Below are positions 26,360-35,607 of a stretch of 64,000 nucleotides of DNA, one piece after another. Numbering within the stretch: position 1 is the stretch's first letter; each line of letters begins with the position of its first letter. The stretch is taken from the NCBI GenBank assembly GCA_030426265.1, contig JAUHYP010000008.1, positions 47,903 through 111,902 on the forward strand, in the 5' to 3' direction. Source of the stretch: Gammaproteobacteria bacterium. Lineage in GTDB: Bacteria > Pseudomonadota > Gammaproteobacteria > Xanthomonadales > SZUA-36. Under the pieces are notes generated by a model. That model was not told the origin of the DNA. It did not search any database and worked only from the letters and a program-made list of their open reading frames with translations. The position numbers were made by a program, and so were the translations under genes.

Positions 26360-27432
26360 GGGGTGTCCTCTTTGGGCGAATCCGGCAACGCCAGTCCCGA
26401 TGCGGCGTACAGGGCCCTCCCCAGCATCGGCAGGGAGGTGTCCAGGCGCCAGTCCATCTGGGAATGCGTGCCTTCGAATTCTTCAAAGTGGTGGCGGACG
26501 CCCAGATTTTCCAGCGCCTTCGCCAGGGCCCGGGTGCCGAACTGGATGTGGTACTGGTCGCGTTTGCCCACGTCGATGTACAGGCAATGCAGCCCGGAAA
26601 GGGCCGGAACATGGTCCGCCACGAGGTTCAGCGGGTCGTGCGCCAGCCATCGCTCCCAGCGCTCCGGATCCAGGGCGCAGGTTTCCAGGTCCATCGGCAG
26701 CCGGATGCGCCCCGGTTCACTCTCGTCCGGGTCGTAGGTCGCCGCCATGGCCAGGGTCATGAGCACCGAAAAATCCCTTCCGCCCAGTTTGCGGTTGCGC
26801 CAGAACACTTCCAGGAAGCGCTGCGGGTCTCCCCCGTACTCCGACAGGACCAGGCAGGCGGTCGGCAATTCGGGCCGGTAGACCCAGTCGAAACCGCAAT
26901 CGGCCGCATGCAGGGCCACGCCCCCCCAGGTCTCCGGGTAGGCCATGGCATGGCGCAGGCCGCCGTAGCCGCCACTGGACTTGCCGAAGACGCCCCGGCC
27001 TTCCGGGCCATCGACCACGTTCACGGCAGTGCCGAGCAGGGGCACGAGCTCCTCCACCACGTAGTCGGCGTAGGCGCCCACCGCCGGTGAATTGATGTAC
27101 TGGTTGCCGCCCAGCGAGGTGAAGCAGTCGGGCATCGGCACGACCACCGGCGGCAGCGCGCCCGAGGCGATGAGGCGGTCCAGGCGCTGCACCAGGTTCT
27201 CGCCCTGGTTGCGCCAGTTCAGGTGGCCGGGGCCGGAGTTGGTGAAGGCGGCGAAGTCCCAGAGGGCCACGTACGGTCCGGCCGCCTCGTCATAGCCGGG
27301 CGGCAGGTAGACCGGCAGGTCCCGCTCGACGGGGTCGTCCCAGGGGTTGCCTTCCAGCGCTTTCGAACGGTGGGGCAGGCGCAGCACGCGCCCTGAAGGC
27401 CAGTCGGGGAAATCCCGGACCCGGGGCGCCAC
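26356..27432 (-). CDS. Alpha/beta-hydrolase of the esterase D / feruloyl-esterase-like family
   Basis: Probable cytoplasmic esterase, 358 residues, substrate unknown. VYLPPGYDEAAGPY and VVVPMPDCFTSLGGNQYINSPAVG are typical of this family. The nucleophile elbow is GKSSGGYGG (Ser152) and the likely catalytic His lies in FEGTHSQMDWR near the C-terminus. It has no signal peptide. It sits 9 bp downstream of galU and overlaps nfuA, so it is co-transcribed with them; nothing in the context names its substrate. Start ATG at 27432 is consistent with this tight spacing. Confidence 0.8.
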   Translation of the reverse strand: MAPRVRDFPDWPSGRVLRLPHRSKALEGNPWDDPVERDLPVYLPPGYDEAAGPYVALWDFAAFTNSGPGHLNWRNQGENLVQRLDRLIASGALPPVVVPMPDCFTSLGGNQYINSPAVGAYADYVVEELVPLLGTAVNVVDGPEGRGVFGKSSGGYGGLRHAMAYPETWGGVALHAADCGFDWVYRPELPTACLVLSEYGGDPQRFLEVFWRNRKLGGRDFSVLMTLAMAATYDPDESEPGRIRLPMDLETCALDPERWERWLAHDPLNLVADHVPALSGLHCLYIDVGKRDQYHIQFGTRALAKALENLGVRHHFEEFEGTHSQMDWRLDTSLPMLGRALYAASGLALPDSPKEDTP

Positions 27433-27441
27433 GGCGGGCCC

Positions 27442-28329
27442 TCAGCCGGTCCGGCCCAGGACGTGTCCCAGGTGGGCGAGGAGTTCGTCGCGCAGGCTGT
27501 CCACTTCCAGGGCGTAGTCGATGTTGGCCTTGAGCATGCCCAGGCGGGAACCGCAGTCGTAGCGCACACCTTCCAGCGGGCAGGCGTAGACCGGGTGGTC
27601 GCCCATGAAGCGCGCGATCCCGTCGGTGAGCTGAATCTCGCCGCCGGCGCCTTCCCCGATGGTGGCCAGGGTGTCGAAGATGCGCCCGTCCAGCACGTAG
27701 CGCCCCACGATGCCGAGGTTGGACGGCGCCTCTTCGGGCGCCGGCTTCTCGACCAGCGAGGTGATGCGGCGATGTCCCGAGGGGGTCTCCTCCACCTCGG
27801 CGATGCCGTAACTGGCCGTGAGGGACGGGTCGATGGCTTCGAGACCGATCACACCGCCCCCGGTGGCTTCGTGCACCGCGACCAGCTGCGCCAGCGCGCC
27901 GCGGCCCGGATCCAGCACCATGTCGTCAGGCAGGATGACGGCGAAGTGTTCGTCGGCCGGCACGTGTTCGCGGGCGCAGAGCACCGCGTGGCCCAGCCCC
28001 AGGGGCTGATCCTGGATCGCGACCTCGGCACGGACACCCTCGGGGAGGATGGCGCGCACCCGCGCCAGCAGCGCGTCCTTGCCGCCTTGCTCCAGTTTCG
28101 ATTCCAGGCCCTCGTCCCGGCGGAAATGGTCCAGGATGGACTCCTTGCCCGGACTGACCACGAACACCATCGTGTCCACGCCGGCGGCCACGGCCTCTTC
28201 CACGGCGTACTGGATCAGTGGACGATCCACGACCGGCAACAGTTCCTTGGGTACGGCCTTGGTGGCGGGCAGGAATCGCGTTCCAAGCCCGGCCACAGGA
28301 AAAACGGCTTTCCTGACGGGGGAATTCAT
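27442..28329 (-). CDS. galU: UTP-glucose-1-phosphate uridylyltransferase
   Basis: GalU makes UDP-glucose for envelope polysaccharides and LPS. The 295-residue protein has the nucleotidyltransferase signature KAVFPVAGLGTRFLPATKAVPKELLPVVDRP, QDQPLGLGHAVL, VILPDDMVLD, LVEKP and the C-terminal VRYDCGSRLGMLKANIDYAL. It lies 10 bp downstream of a WbpM/CapD-like dehydratase and 9 bp upstream of the esterase, within one transcription unit devoted partly to nucleotide-sugar metabolism. Confidence 0.96.
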   Translation of the reverse strand: MNSPVRKAVFPVAGLGTRFLPATKAVPKELLPVVDRPLIQYAVEEAVAAGVDTMVFVVSPGKESILDHFRRDEGLESKLEQGGKDALLARVRAILPEGVRAEVAIQDQPLGLGHAVLCAREHVPADEHFAVILPDDMVLDPGRGALAQLVAVHEATGGGVIGLEAIDPSLTASYGIAEVEETPSGHRRITSLVEKPAPEEAPSNLGIVGRYVLDGRIFDTLATIGEGAGGEIQLTDGIARFMGDHPVYACPLEGVRYDCGSRLGMLKANIDYALEVDSLRDELLAHLGHVLGRTG

Positions 28330-28339
28330 GGGGGACAGC

Positions 28340-30250
28340 CTAACCGGCTCGGTGCAAGGGCACCACCCGATCCGGTTCGGCGCGCTGCGGCGACCGGTTC
28401 AGTTCCGGCACCAGGCACAGCAGGCAGCCCTGCAAGGTGGACACGTCGTAGCGCTGCACCCCGGCCTCCATGGCCTGGAGTTCCCGCTGCAGTTCGGTCC
28501 AGTCGGCCTGGCGCGGGTGCGCCAGGAAAATCTTCTCGTGCGCGGTTTTCTCGTTGGGCTCGAGTTCGTGGAACAGCTCCTCGAACAGCTTTTCGCCGGC
28601 GCGCAGGCCCGTATAGACGATCTGGATGTCCCGGCCGGGCTCCTTGCCCGCCAGGCGGATGAGCTGCTCGGCGAGATAGGTGATGCGCACCGGCTCGCCC
28701 ATGTCCAGCACGTAGATCTCGCCGCCCCGCCCCTGGAGGGCCGCCTGCATGATCAGCTGACTGGCCTCGGCGATGGTCATGAAGTAGCGGGAAATCTCCG
28801 GATGCGTGACCGTTACCGGTCCGCCCCGCTCGATCTGCTCCTTGAACAGCGGCACCACGCTGCCGTTGGAGTTGAGCACATTGCCGAAGCGCACGGTCAC
28901 GAAGCGTGTCGGTGAGCGGTCGTTCATGCTCTGACAGAACATTTCCGCCACGCGCTTGGTGGCGCCCATGATGTTCGCCGGATTCACGGCCTTGTCCGTG
29001 GAGATCAACACGAAGGTGCCGACGCCATGGCGGTCGGCCGCTTCGGCCAGGCGCCGCGTTCCGATCACGTTGTTCCGGACGGCTTCGCGGATCTGGGTCT
29101 GCAGGATCGGCAGGTGCTTGTAGGCTGCGGCGTGGAAGATCACCTCCGGCTGGTGCCGCGCGATCACGGTCTCCACCGTGGCCGGATCACAGATGTCGCC
29201 GAGGATGGAGGAGAACACCAGGTCCTCGAATTCACCGCGCAGTTCCAGGTCGATGCGGTACAGCGCGTATTCGCTGTGGTCGACGACCACCAGCTCCACC
29301 GGGTTGAGGCGCGCGATCTGGCGGCACAGCTCGGAACCGATACTTCCGCCGCCTCCGGTCACCATGACGCGCTTGCCGACGAGCCCGTCCCGCAGGGCGT
29401 CCCAGTCCAGGGACACCGGCTCGCGGCCCAGCAGGTCATCGATGGCGACCTTCTTCAGGACGTTGATGCGCGTGGCCTTGTTGCCCAGATCCTGCAGCGT
29501 CGGCAGGGTGCGGAACTCCAGGTCGCTGTCTTCGCAGATGCGCACGATGCGCTGCATCTGCTGGTTGCTGGCCGAGGGAATGGCGATGATGACGAGGTCG
29601 ACCTTCAGACGGTGGCCCAACTGCGGCAGATCGTCGATGACCCCCAACACGGGCAGGCCGTGCACGGCGCCGCCCCGAAGCCGCGGATCGTCGTCCAGGA
29701 ATCCCATCACGCGGTAGCCGCCGCGGTGACGCAGTTCGCGTTCGAGCAGCGCGCCCGAGCGCCCCGCGCCGAGGACGATCACCCGCTCCAGCCCCTCGTC
29801 ATCGCCGTGGCGTCCGGCGCGCGAATCCTTCCAGAAGCGGTAACACATGCGGGGAAAGGCCAGCGCGATGAACAACAGGCCCGGGTAGACCACCACTTCC
29901 GGCAGCCAGCGGGCGAACTCGCCGCCACGCAACAGCGCCAGCCCCAGGAAGATCAGTACCGCCCCGAACACGGCCGCACGGGCGATGTTCCACATGTCGT
30001 TAAAGCTGGCGAAGCGCCACAATCCGCGATACAGGCCGGTGGATGCCAGCACCAAGCCCTGCAGGGCCATGACCACGGGCAATTCACCCGCAAGGCTCCA
30101 GGTATCGAGAATGGAAATTTCGAACAGGCGCTCGGCCATGAACCGCGCGGCGTACCAGGACAGGAACACCATGGCGAGGTCGTGCAGCACGACCGCGGCG
30201 CGAGGATGGCGGGCCCAGACCCGCCAGTTATTTGTGTGCTTGCCGCTCAA
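28340..30250 (-). CDS. WbpM/CapD-type nucleotide-sugar 4,6-dehydratase, membrane-anchored
   Basis: Inner-membrane UDP-HexNAc dehydratase for polysaccharide or glycan synthesis. The 636-residue protein has about four N-terminal membrane helices (to about residue 135), a Rossmann-like domain with LGAGRSGALL (160-169), and the SDR domain starting VMVTGGGGSIGSELCRQI (296-311). The active-site region STDKAVNPANIMGATKR has Met in place of the usual Tyr, as in WbpM-type large enzymes. The start is TTG at 30248-30250: its last bases overlap the TGA of the upstream glycosyltransferase (TTGA, 30247-30250), implying coupling. The frame extends upstream but within that other gene. Confidence 0.9.
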   Translation of the reverse strand: MSGKHTNNWRVWARHPRAAVVLHDLAMVFLSWYAARFMAERLFEISILDTWSLAGELPVVMALQGLVLASTGLYRGLWRFASFNDMWNIARAAVFGAVLIFLGLALLRGGEFARWLPEVVVYPGLLFIALAFPRMCYRFWKDSRAGRHGDDEGLERVIVLGAGRSGALLERELRHRGGYRVMGFLDDDPRLRGGAVHGLPVLGVIDDLPQLGHRLKVDLVIIAIPSASNQQMQRIVRICEDSDLEFRTLPTLQDLGNKATRINVLKKVAIDDLLGREPVSLDWDALRDGLVGKRVMVTGGGGSIGSELCRQIARLNPVELVVVDHSEYALYRIDLELRGEFEDLVFSSILGDICDPATVETVIARHQPEVIFHAAAYKHLPILQTQIREAVRNNVIGTRRLAEAADRHGVGTFVLISTDKAVNPANIMGATKRVAEMFCQSMNDRSPTRFVTVRFGNVLNSNGSVVPLFKEQIERGGPVTVTHPEISRYFMTIAEASQLIMQAALQGRGGEIYVLDMGEPVRITYLAEQLIRLAGKEPGRDIQIVYTGLRAGEKLFEELFHELEPNEKTAHEKIFLAHPRQADWTELQRELQAMEAGVQRYDVSTLQGCLLCLVPELNRSPQRAEPDRVVPLHRAG

Positions 30251-31257
30251 GTTCCTCGTTCCCCCAGCTTGAGAGACACCGCGTACCAGGTCACGGCCAA
30301 CAGGAAACAGGCCGCTCCCGCGACCCACCAGGCCCACTGCGCTTGGATGACCCCCAGCGCCATCCCGGGCGCGACAATGAAAATGTTCAATGCCGCGTAG
30401 AGCAGCAGAACCCGACCGTGTGACCATCCATGGACGATCAGTCGTTGATACACGTGCCGACGGTGCGCAGTATACCACCGCTCACCGGCGAACAGGCGCG
30501 TGAGGAGCGTCAGGCCCGCGTCCACGTGGAACACGGCGAGCACGAGCACCACCAGGGGCCAGGGAAGGACGCCCTGAAGGGCTCCGGCGATGCCCAGCCC
30601 CCCGAGCAGGAACCCCAGGGGCACGCTGCCCGCATCGCCCATGAAGACCCGCGCCCGGGGCGCGTTCCAGGGCAGGAAGGCGATACAGGCCGCGGCCACG
30701 CCCGCCGCGGCCAGCGCCAGTCCCGGCGCGCCGTTGTACAGGAAGACCGCCGCGAGCATGACGCCGCTCAAGACGCCTTGCGCCCCCGCCATGCCGTTGC
30801 TGCCATCCATGAAGTTGTAGGCGTTCATGGTCCAGACCTGAAGGACGACCAGCAGGACCCAGGCCAGGATGCCGACCAGGCCGCCCTGCCCCGCCCCGCC
30901 CAGGCACCCCAGCAGGACCGCGGCCGCCAGCGCCTGCAGCAGCAGGCGCGGCCATGCCGCCAGGCCACGCCAGTCGTCGAGGAAGCCGGCGATGGCCAGG
31001 GCGAGCGCCAGTGGCAGGGCGCAGGAAAGCCAGAAACCGGGCATGGCAATGGTCCCGAACCGCGGCCCGCCACCGACGATCCAGGCCGCCAGGCAGAGGC
31101 CGAGCACGAGACCGAGTCCGGCGCCGGTCGGCGTGGCCACGCCATGGCTGGATCGTTCCCCGGGCAGGTCGAGCAGGCCGCGACGGCGCGCCAGCCCCGT
31201 GACGCCCGCCACGCCCATGAAGGCGAGCAGGAAGGCGAGCAGGGTTGCGGGGATCAC
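30247..31257 (-). CDS. MraY/WecA-like undecaprenyl-phosphate glycosyl-1-phosphate transferase
   Basis: Integral membrane enzyme that starts glycan assembly on undecaprenyl phosphate. The 336-residue protein is nearly all hydrophobic (about ten helices) with the family motifs AGFLDDWRGL, NAYNFMDGSNGMAG, RVFMGDAGSVPLGFLLGG and the cytoplasmic RRHVYQRLIVHGWSH loop (HxxH-like). It most resembles WbpL-type proteins of O-antigen initiation, and pairs with the downstream WbpM-like dehydratase, as in Pseudomonas. The donor sugar cannot be told. It starts 9 bp after lapB. Confidence 0.9.
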   Translation of the reverse strand: MIPATLLAFLLAFMGVAGVTGLARRRGLLDLPGERSSHGVATPTGAGLGLVLGLCLAAWIVGGGPRFGTIAMPGFWLSCALPLALALAIAGFLDDWRGLAAWPRLLLQALAAAVLLGCLGGAGQGGLVGILAWVLLVVLQVWTMNAYNFMDGSNGMAGAQGVLSGVMLAAVFLYNGAPGLALAAAGVAAACIAFLPWNAPRARVFMGDAGSVPLGFLLGGLGIAGALQGVLPWPLVVLVLAVFHVDAGLTLLTRLFAGERWYTAHRRHVYQRLIVHGWSHGRVLLLYAALNIFIVAPGMALGVIQAQWAWWVAGAACFLLAVTWYAVSLKLGERGT

Positions 31258-31266
31258 GGGATAGGG

Positions 31267-32433
31267 TCAGTCACCCAGCACGCCGTGAATGACGCGCGTC
31301 GTGCCCCACCGGCGACAGCTGGGACACTGCCAGTAGTTGGTATGACCGCTGTAGCCGCAATGCTTGCAGCGATGGGTGGGTTGGCGCGCCAGCAGGCGCT
31401 GGGCCACGGCACGCAGGATCTCGTCGCCCGACTCCATGTCGGGGCCGCCGGCCAGCTTGAGTTCGATCAGCTTGTCCAGGCCGCGCACGGAGGGATGCTT
31501 GGCCAGTTCCGTGGCCAGGAACCGGGCCGCGGGCCCGAGGCCCTCGCGCTGCTGCAGCATGGCGGTCAGTTCGAGGATCACGCTGATGCTGCCGTGCCGG
31601 CCGCACCAGCCCAGCAGGGTTTCTTCGGCGCGCTCCATCTGTCCGCTGGTGCCGGCGCATTCGAGGTAGTGCTGCAACACGTCCGGGATGATGTCCCCGT
31701 CCATCTCGGCCACTTCCTCGTAGATGCCCATGGCCTCCACGAACTCCTCCCGGTGACGGGCGATCTTGGCCTGGACGATGCGCGCGCGGATGCTCTTCGG
31801 GTCGTGCTTGCGGGCTTCACGCAGGGCCTTGCGCGCCGCCTCGGAGTCGCCGGCCTCGAGCGCCGCTTCGGCCTTTTCGCAACAGAAGTGGCTCATGACC
31901 AGGCCCATCGTGTCGCCGGTCTCCTCCTCCAGCGCGCGCGCCTGCTCCAGGGCCTTGTCCCAGTCCTTTTCCTGCTGGTAGATGTCCAGCAGGTGGCGCA
32001 GGGCCGAAGGCGCGTGGGCGCCCCGTTCGATGAGTTCACTGAACAGGCGCTCGGCGCGATCGAACAGGCCGGCGCGCATGTAATCCTCGCCCAGTTCCAG
32101 AAGGGCCTTGGTTCGCTGGGCCGGATCGAGGCTCTGCTTGCCGATGATGTTCTGATGGATGCGGATGGCCCGGTCCACCTCGCCGCGGCGGCGAAACAGG
32201 GCGCCAAGGGCCAGGTGGGTTTCGAAGGTGTCCTTGTTGACCTCGGCCATTTCCAGGAACACCTGGATGGCCTTGTCCGGCTGCTCGTTGAGCAGGTAGT
32301 TCAGCCCCTGGAAATAGCGGCTGGAAAACTGACGGTTCCGCTTGGTTTCGTTGCGCCGGAAGACCTTGCGCGCGAGCCACCAGCCGCCCAGCGCCGCGAG
32401 CGGCACCAGGGCGAGCAGGAAGAACTCAATCAT
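31267..32433 (-). CDS. lapB: LapB (YciM), lipopolysaccharide assembly regulator
   Basis: LapB works with FtsH to control LpxC and so LPS synthesis. The 388-residue protein has an N-terminal membrane anchor (about 3-20), a series of TPR repeats from about residue 35 to 330, and a rubredoxin-like zinc/iron knuckle at the C-terminus (Cys356, Cys359, Cys370, Cys373 in CKHCGY and CPSC). Length matches E. coli LapB (389). It overlaps lapA by 8 bp, in the conserved ihfB-lapA-lapB order. Confidence 0.96.
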   Translation of the reverse strand: MIEFFLLALVPLAALGGWWLARKVFRRNETKRNRQFSSRYFQGLNYLLNEQPDKAIQVFLEMAEVNKDTFETHLALGALFRRRGEVDRAIRIHQNIIGKQSLDPAQRTKALLELGEDYMRAGLFDRAERLFSELIERGAHAPSALRHLLDIYQQEKDWDKALEQARALEEETGDTMGLVMSHFCCEKAEAALEAGDSEAARKALREARKHDPKSIRARIVQAKIARHREEFVEAMGIYEEVAEMDGDIIPDVLQHYLECAGTSGQMERAEETLLGWCGRHGSISVILELTAMLQQREGLGPAARFLATELAKHPSVRGLDKLIELKLAGGPDMESGDEILRAVAQRLLARQPTHRCKHCGYSGHTNYWQCPSCRRWGTTRVIHGVLGD

Positions 32434-32695
32434 GGGCGATGTCCGGTGCGGACCGGGCGGCAGCGGCGCGTTCGCGGCGCAACGCCATGCGTGCGGGCAG
32501 CACCTGCAGCACCCAGGTCCCGGCCACGCCGAGCAGGACGCCGAAGGACAGGGCCACGACGACCACCAGCCCCAGTGGCCACGCCAGCTGGGCCCAGAGC
32601 AGGTCGAGGGTGACCGTATCGGAATTGAGGGCGCCGATCAGCAGCCCGCCGGCGACCGCCAGGATCGCGACCAGGATGAAGATCAGCTTGTACAT
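32426..32695 (-). CDS. lapA: LapA domain inner-membrane protein
   Basis: A short (89-residue) membrane protein of the LapA (YciS) family that associates with LapB. Two hydrophobic helices are clear: about 4-22 (LIFILVAILAVAGGLLIGAL) and 37-68. Between them lies the family-typical NSDTVTLDLLWAQLAWPLGL. The C-terminus is Arg/Ala rich and cytoplasmic. It lies 28 bp after ihfB and overlaps lapB. Confidence 0.92.
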   Translation of the reverse strand: MYKLIFILVAILAVAGGLLIGALNSDTVTLDLLWAQLAWPLGLVVVVALSFGVLLGVAGTWVLQVLPARMALRRERAAAARSAPDIAHD

Positions 32696-32723
32696 GGACC
32701 CTGCGTGTCGGACGCGCGACGGC

Positions 32724-33008
32724 TCATTCGCCGTCGTTGACGCGCTCGCGCAGGGCTTTGCCCGGCTTGAAATGGGGTACGTATTTGCCCGGCAGCGAAA
32801 CGGCGTCGCCGGTCTTGGGGTTGCGACCCAGTCGCGGGGCGCGGTAGTGCAGAGAAAAACTCCCGAAACCGCGGATCTCGATGCGATCTCCTTCGGCCAG
32901 GGAGGCGCTCATCTGTTCGAGGATGGCCTTGACGCCCAGCTCCACGTCCACGTGGGCCAGGTGCTGCTGCTGTTCCGCCAGGCGATCGATGAGTTCTGAC
33001 TTTGTCAT
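32724..33008 (-). CDS. ihfB: Integration host factor beta subunit
   Basis: DNA-bending nucleoid protein that dimerises with IHF-alpha. The 94-residue product has [11 protein letters not shown], the signature [25 protein letters not shown] and the beta-arm [20 protein letters not shown]. An AAGGG lies 7 nt before the ATG at 33006-33008. A strong terminator separates it from rpsA, and its leader contains three tandem 13-bp repeats, each with an AAGGG, which is unusual for this gene. Confidence 0.97.
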   Translation of the reverse strand: MTKSELIDRLAEQQQHLAHVDVELGVKAILEQMSASLAEGDRIEIRGFGSFSLHYRAPRLGRNPKTGDAVSLPGKYVPHFKPGKALRERVNDGE

Positions 33009-33015
33009 GGATTAT

Positions 33016-33054
33016 CCCTTGTGAGATGCCCTTGTGAGATGCCCTTGTTAGATG
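33016..33054. repeat. Three tandem 13-bp repeats in the ihfB leader
   Basis: Copies lie at 33016-33028, 33029-33041 and 33042-33054. On the ihfB strand the unit is CATCTCACAAGGG; the copy furthest from the gene has CATCTAACAAGGG. Each unit ends in an AAGGG, and the copy nearest the gene supplies the Shine-Dalgarno at correct spacing. Confidence 0.95.
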
Positions 33055-33080
33055 TCTGGGCGAGACGCCCGGACCGGCCG

Positions 33081-33112
33081 GCAAAACGCGGGCGGCCCCA
33101 TGGCCGCCCGCG
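33081..33112 (-). terminator. Rho-independent terminator after rpsA
   Basis: On the reverse strand an 11-bp G+C-only stem (33112-33102 with 33097-33087; CGCGGGCGGCC paired to GGCCGCCCGCG, 4-nt loop) is followed directly by TTTT. It starts 8 bp after the rpsA stop, so most rpsA transcripts should end before ihfB. Confidence 0.75.
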
Positions 33113-33119
33113 CTCCGGG

Positions 33120-34796
33120 TCAGTTACCCTGGTCCAGCTGTTCCTTGAGCAGTTCGCCCAGGGACGTGGTCCCCTTGGCGCCGCTGCTCTGCTGGTATTC
33201 TTCCAAGGCCTCGGCGAGCTCATCGTCTTCCAGGGCCTTGATGGACAGGCTCAGGGAACGGCTCTTCCGATCCAGGCTCGTGAACTTCGCCTCGATCTCG
33301 TCGCCGACGGACAGCTCCTTGGTGGCGTCTTCCACGCGCTCCTTCTTGATTTCGGAGGCACGCAGGTAACCTTCCACGCCTTCGCCCAGTTCGATGACCG
33401 CACCGCGGGCATCCACTTCCTTCACCGTGCCCTTCACCATGCTGCCGCGCGGGTGCTCGGCCATGAAGGTGGCGAACGGATCCTGGTCCAGCTGCTTCAG
33501 GCCCAGGGAGATGCGCTCACGCTCGGGATCGACCGCCAGCACCACGGCTTCGAGTTCCTCGCCCTTGGTGAAGTTGCGCACGGCCTCTTCGCCCGGCGCC
33601 TGCCAGGAGATGTCGGACAGGTGCACCAGGCCGTCGATACCGCCGTCCAGGCCGATGAAGATGCCGAAGTCGGTGATGGACTTGATGGCGCCCGTCACGC
33701 GATCGCCCTTGTTGTGGATGGCGGCGAAGGCCTCCCACGGGTTGGACGAGCACTGCTTCATGCCCAGGGAGATGCGGCGACGCTCCTCGTCGATTTCCAG
33801 GACCATCACTTCGACCTCGTCGCCGGTCTGCACGACCTTCGCCGGGTTGACGTTCTTGTTGGTCCAGTCCATCTCGGACACGTGCACCAGGCCTTCCACG
33901 CCGTCTTCGATTTCCACGAAGCAGCCGTAGTCGGTGATGTTGGTCACGGTGCCGAACAGGCGGGTGCTCACCGGGTAGCGGCGGGACAGATCCGTCCACG
34001 GATCTTCGCCCAGCTGCTTCAGGCCCAGGGACACGCGGTTGCGCTCCCGGTCGAAACGCAGCACGCGCACTTCCAGCTCGTCGCCGACGTTCACGACTTC
34101 GCTCGGGTGACGCACGCGCTTCCACGCCATGTCGGTGATGTGCAGCAGGCCGTCGATGCCGCCGAGGTCCAGGAAGGCGCCGTAGTCGGTGAGGTTCTTC
34201 ACCACACCCTTGACGATCAGGCCTTCTTCCAGCTCCTTCAGCAGCGCGTCACGCTCTGCGCTGTACTCGGACTCGACCACGGCGCGACGTGAAACCACCA
34301 CGTTGTTGCGCTTGCGGTCCAGCTTGATGATCTTGAACTCGAGGTCTTTGCCTTCGAGGTAAGCCGGGTCACGCACCGGGCGCACGTCCACCAGGGAACC
34401 GGGCAGGAACGCGCGGATGTCGCTGATGTCGACGGTGAAACCGCCCTTGACCTTGCCGCTGATCTTGCCGGTGACGATGTCGTCCTCTTCGAAGGCCTTT
34501 TCCAGCTCGTCCCACACCAGGGAGCGCTTGGCCTTTTCACGGGAGAGGCGGGTTTCCCCGAAACCGTCTTCCACGGCGTCGAGCGCGACCTGCACGCTGT
34601 CGCCGACTTCGATCTCCAGTTCGCCGTCGTTGTTCTTGAACTGGTTGATCGGGACGATGCCCTCGGACTTGAGACCAGCATTGACGACGACGACGTCCTC
34701 ACGGATGTCGACGATGGTGCCGGTGACGATGGTGCCTGGCTTGAGGCTCTTCGAGGCCAGGCTCTCTTCGAAGAGTTCTGCGAAACTTTCAGTCAT
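33120..34796 (-). CDS. rpsA: 30S ribosomal protein S1
   Basis: S1 binds mRNA and helps it load onto the 30S subunit. The 558-residue protein matches the E. coli length (557) and has six S1 repeats, at about 20-90, 105-172, 192-260, 277-348, 364-435 and 451-520. Clear repeat hallmarks are [52 protein letters not shown] and [26 protein letters not shown]. It lies between cmk and ihfB as in most gammaproteobacteria. An AT-rich stretch in the 124-bp gap after cmk may give it its own promoter. Confidence 0.98.
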   Translation of the reverse strand: MTESFAELFEESLASKSLKPGTIVTGTIVDIREDVVVVNAGLKSEGIVPINQFKNNDGELEIEVGDSVQVALDAVEDGFGETRLSREKAKRSLVWDELEKAFEEDDIVTGKISGKVKGGFTVDISDIRAFLPGSLVDVRPVRDPAYLEGKDLEFKIIKLDRKRNNVVVSRRAVVESEYSAERDALLKELEEGLIVKGVVKNLTDYGAFLDLGGIDGLLHITDMAWKRVRHPSEVVNVGDELEVRVLRFDRERNRVSLGLKQLGEDPWTDLSRRYPVSTRLFGTVTNITDYGCFVEIEDGVEGLVHVSEMDWTNKNVNPAKVVQTGDEVEVMVLEIDEERRRISLGMKQCSSNPWEAFAAIHNKGDRVTGAIKSITDFGIFIGLDGGIDGLVHLSDISWQAPGEEAVRNFTKGEELEAVVLAVDPERERISLGLKQLDQDPFATFMAEHPRGSMVKGTVKEVDARGAVIELGEGVEGYLRASEIKKERVEDATKELSVGDEIEAKFTSLDRKSRSLSLSIKALEDDELAEALEEYQQSSGAKGTTSLGELLKEQLDQGN

Positions 34797-34885
34797 TGGA
34801 ATGAATTCTCACGGACTGGCGATGGGCATCGCCGTCCACCCATTTGTATCGGACGCCCAGGCGGGCTGTGCCGAGTGGTTGAAAA

Positions 34886-34925
34886 AACTGCACAATTGCG
34901 GATTAATTAAATCAATTATATCAAA
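34886..34925 (-). promoter_or_regulatory. AT-rich stretch with TATAAT, possible rpsA promoter
   Basis: This is the most AT-rich stretch noticed in the window. On the reverse strand it contains TATAAT (34920-34915) right after the cmk stop, but no good -35 at standard spacing. If used, it would give a leader of about 110 nt before rpsA. Confidence 0.35.
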
Positions 34926-35607
34926 TATCTGGAAGCTTTTCTTTAACAATTCGATAAGCTTCATCCACCACCTCGTTGATCTCGAGTTCCGTCGAGTCGA
35001 TGAGGATGGCGTCCTCCGCCGGCACCAGGGGCGCGACCGCGCGGTTCATGTCCCGCTCGTCACGTGCTTCCAGGTCCCGGAAAAGGCGCGAGAGTTTAAC
35101 GCTTTCCCCTTTTTCTTTCAACTGTTTATAGCGCCTCTCGGCACGTGCCTCGGTGCTGGCCGTGAGGAACAGCTTCACGGCCGCATCCGGGAAGATCACC
35201 GTACCCAGGTCGCGACCGTCGCCCACCAGTCCGGGCGGCCTGCGGAAGGCCCGCTGGCGCGCCACCAGGGCCTCGCGCACGGCCGGCACGGCGGCCACCC
35301 GGGAGGCGCTGCGGCTCACCGGCTCGCTGCGCAGTTCGCGCGTCACTTCCTCGCCGGACAGCCAGATCCGGGTCTCGACGCCATCGAAGGAGAAATCGCA
35401 GTCCAGCCCGCGGGCGATGTCGGCCAGGGCCTCGTCACCGGCGTCCTCGCCCAGTCCCGCGCGCAGGGCCCCGAGTGCGACCAGGCGGTAGAGGGCGCCG
35501 CTGTCCAGGAAATGCCAGCCCAGGCGCGCCGCCAGCCGGGTCGAGATGGTGCCCTTGCCCGAACCGACGGGCCCGTCGATGGTGACGACCGGGGCGGCGT
35601 CGCTCAC
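34921..35607 (-). CDS. cmk: Cytidylate kinase
   Basis: Cmk phosphorylates CMP and dCMP. The 228-residue protein has the P-loop GPVGSGKGT (12-20), [15 protein letters not shown], the CMP-specificity region [24 protein letters not shown] and the lid [13 protein letters not shown]. The start is GTG at 35605-35607, with GGAGG 7 nt upstream and overlapping the aroA TGA (GTGA, 35604-35607). It is in the conserved aroA-cmk-rpsA order. Confidence 0.96.
   Translation of the reverse strand: MSDAAPVVTIDGPVGSGKGTISTRLAARLGWHFLDSGALYRLVALGALRAGLGEDAGDEALADIARGLDCDFSFDGVETRIWLSGEEVTRELRSEPVSRSASRVAAVPAVREALVARQRAFRRPPGLVGDGRDLGTVIFPDAAVKLFLTASTEARAERRYKQLKEKGESVKLSRLFRDLEARDERDMNRAVAPLVPAEDAILIDSTELEINEVVDEAYRIVKEKLPDI

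Noticed and set aside
33009..33015. GATAAT-like -10 just before ihfB
   Set aside because: It is only a few bases from the ATG and has no -35 at proper spacing; the AAGGG shows that a leader is used.
34865..34886. A tRNA-Ser/Leu-like D-arm string (TGCCGAGTGGTTGAA) between cmk and rpsA
   Set aside because: No anticodon arm, T arm or acceptor partner follows; only about 15 bases resemble a tRNA, which chance can explain.
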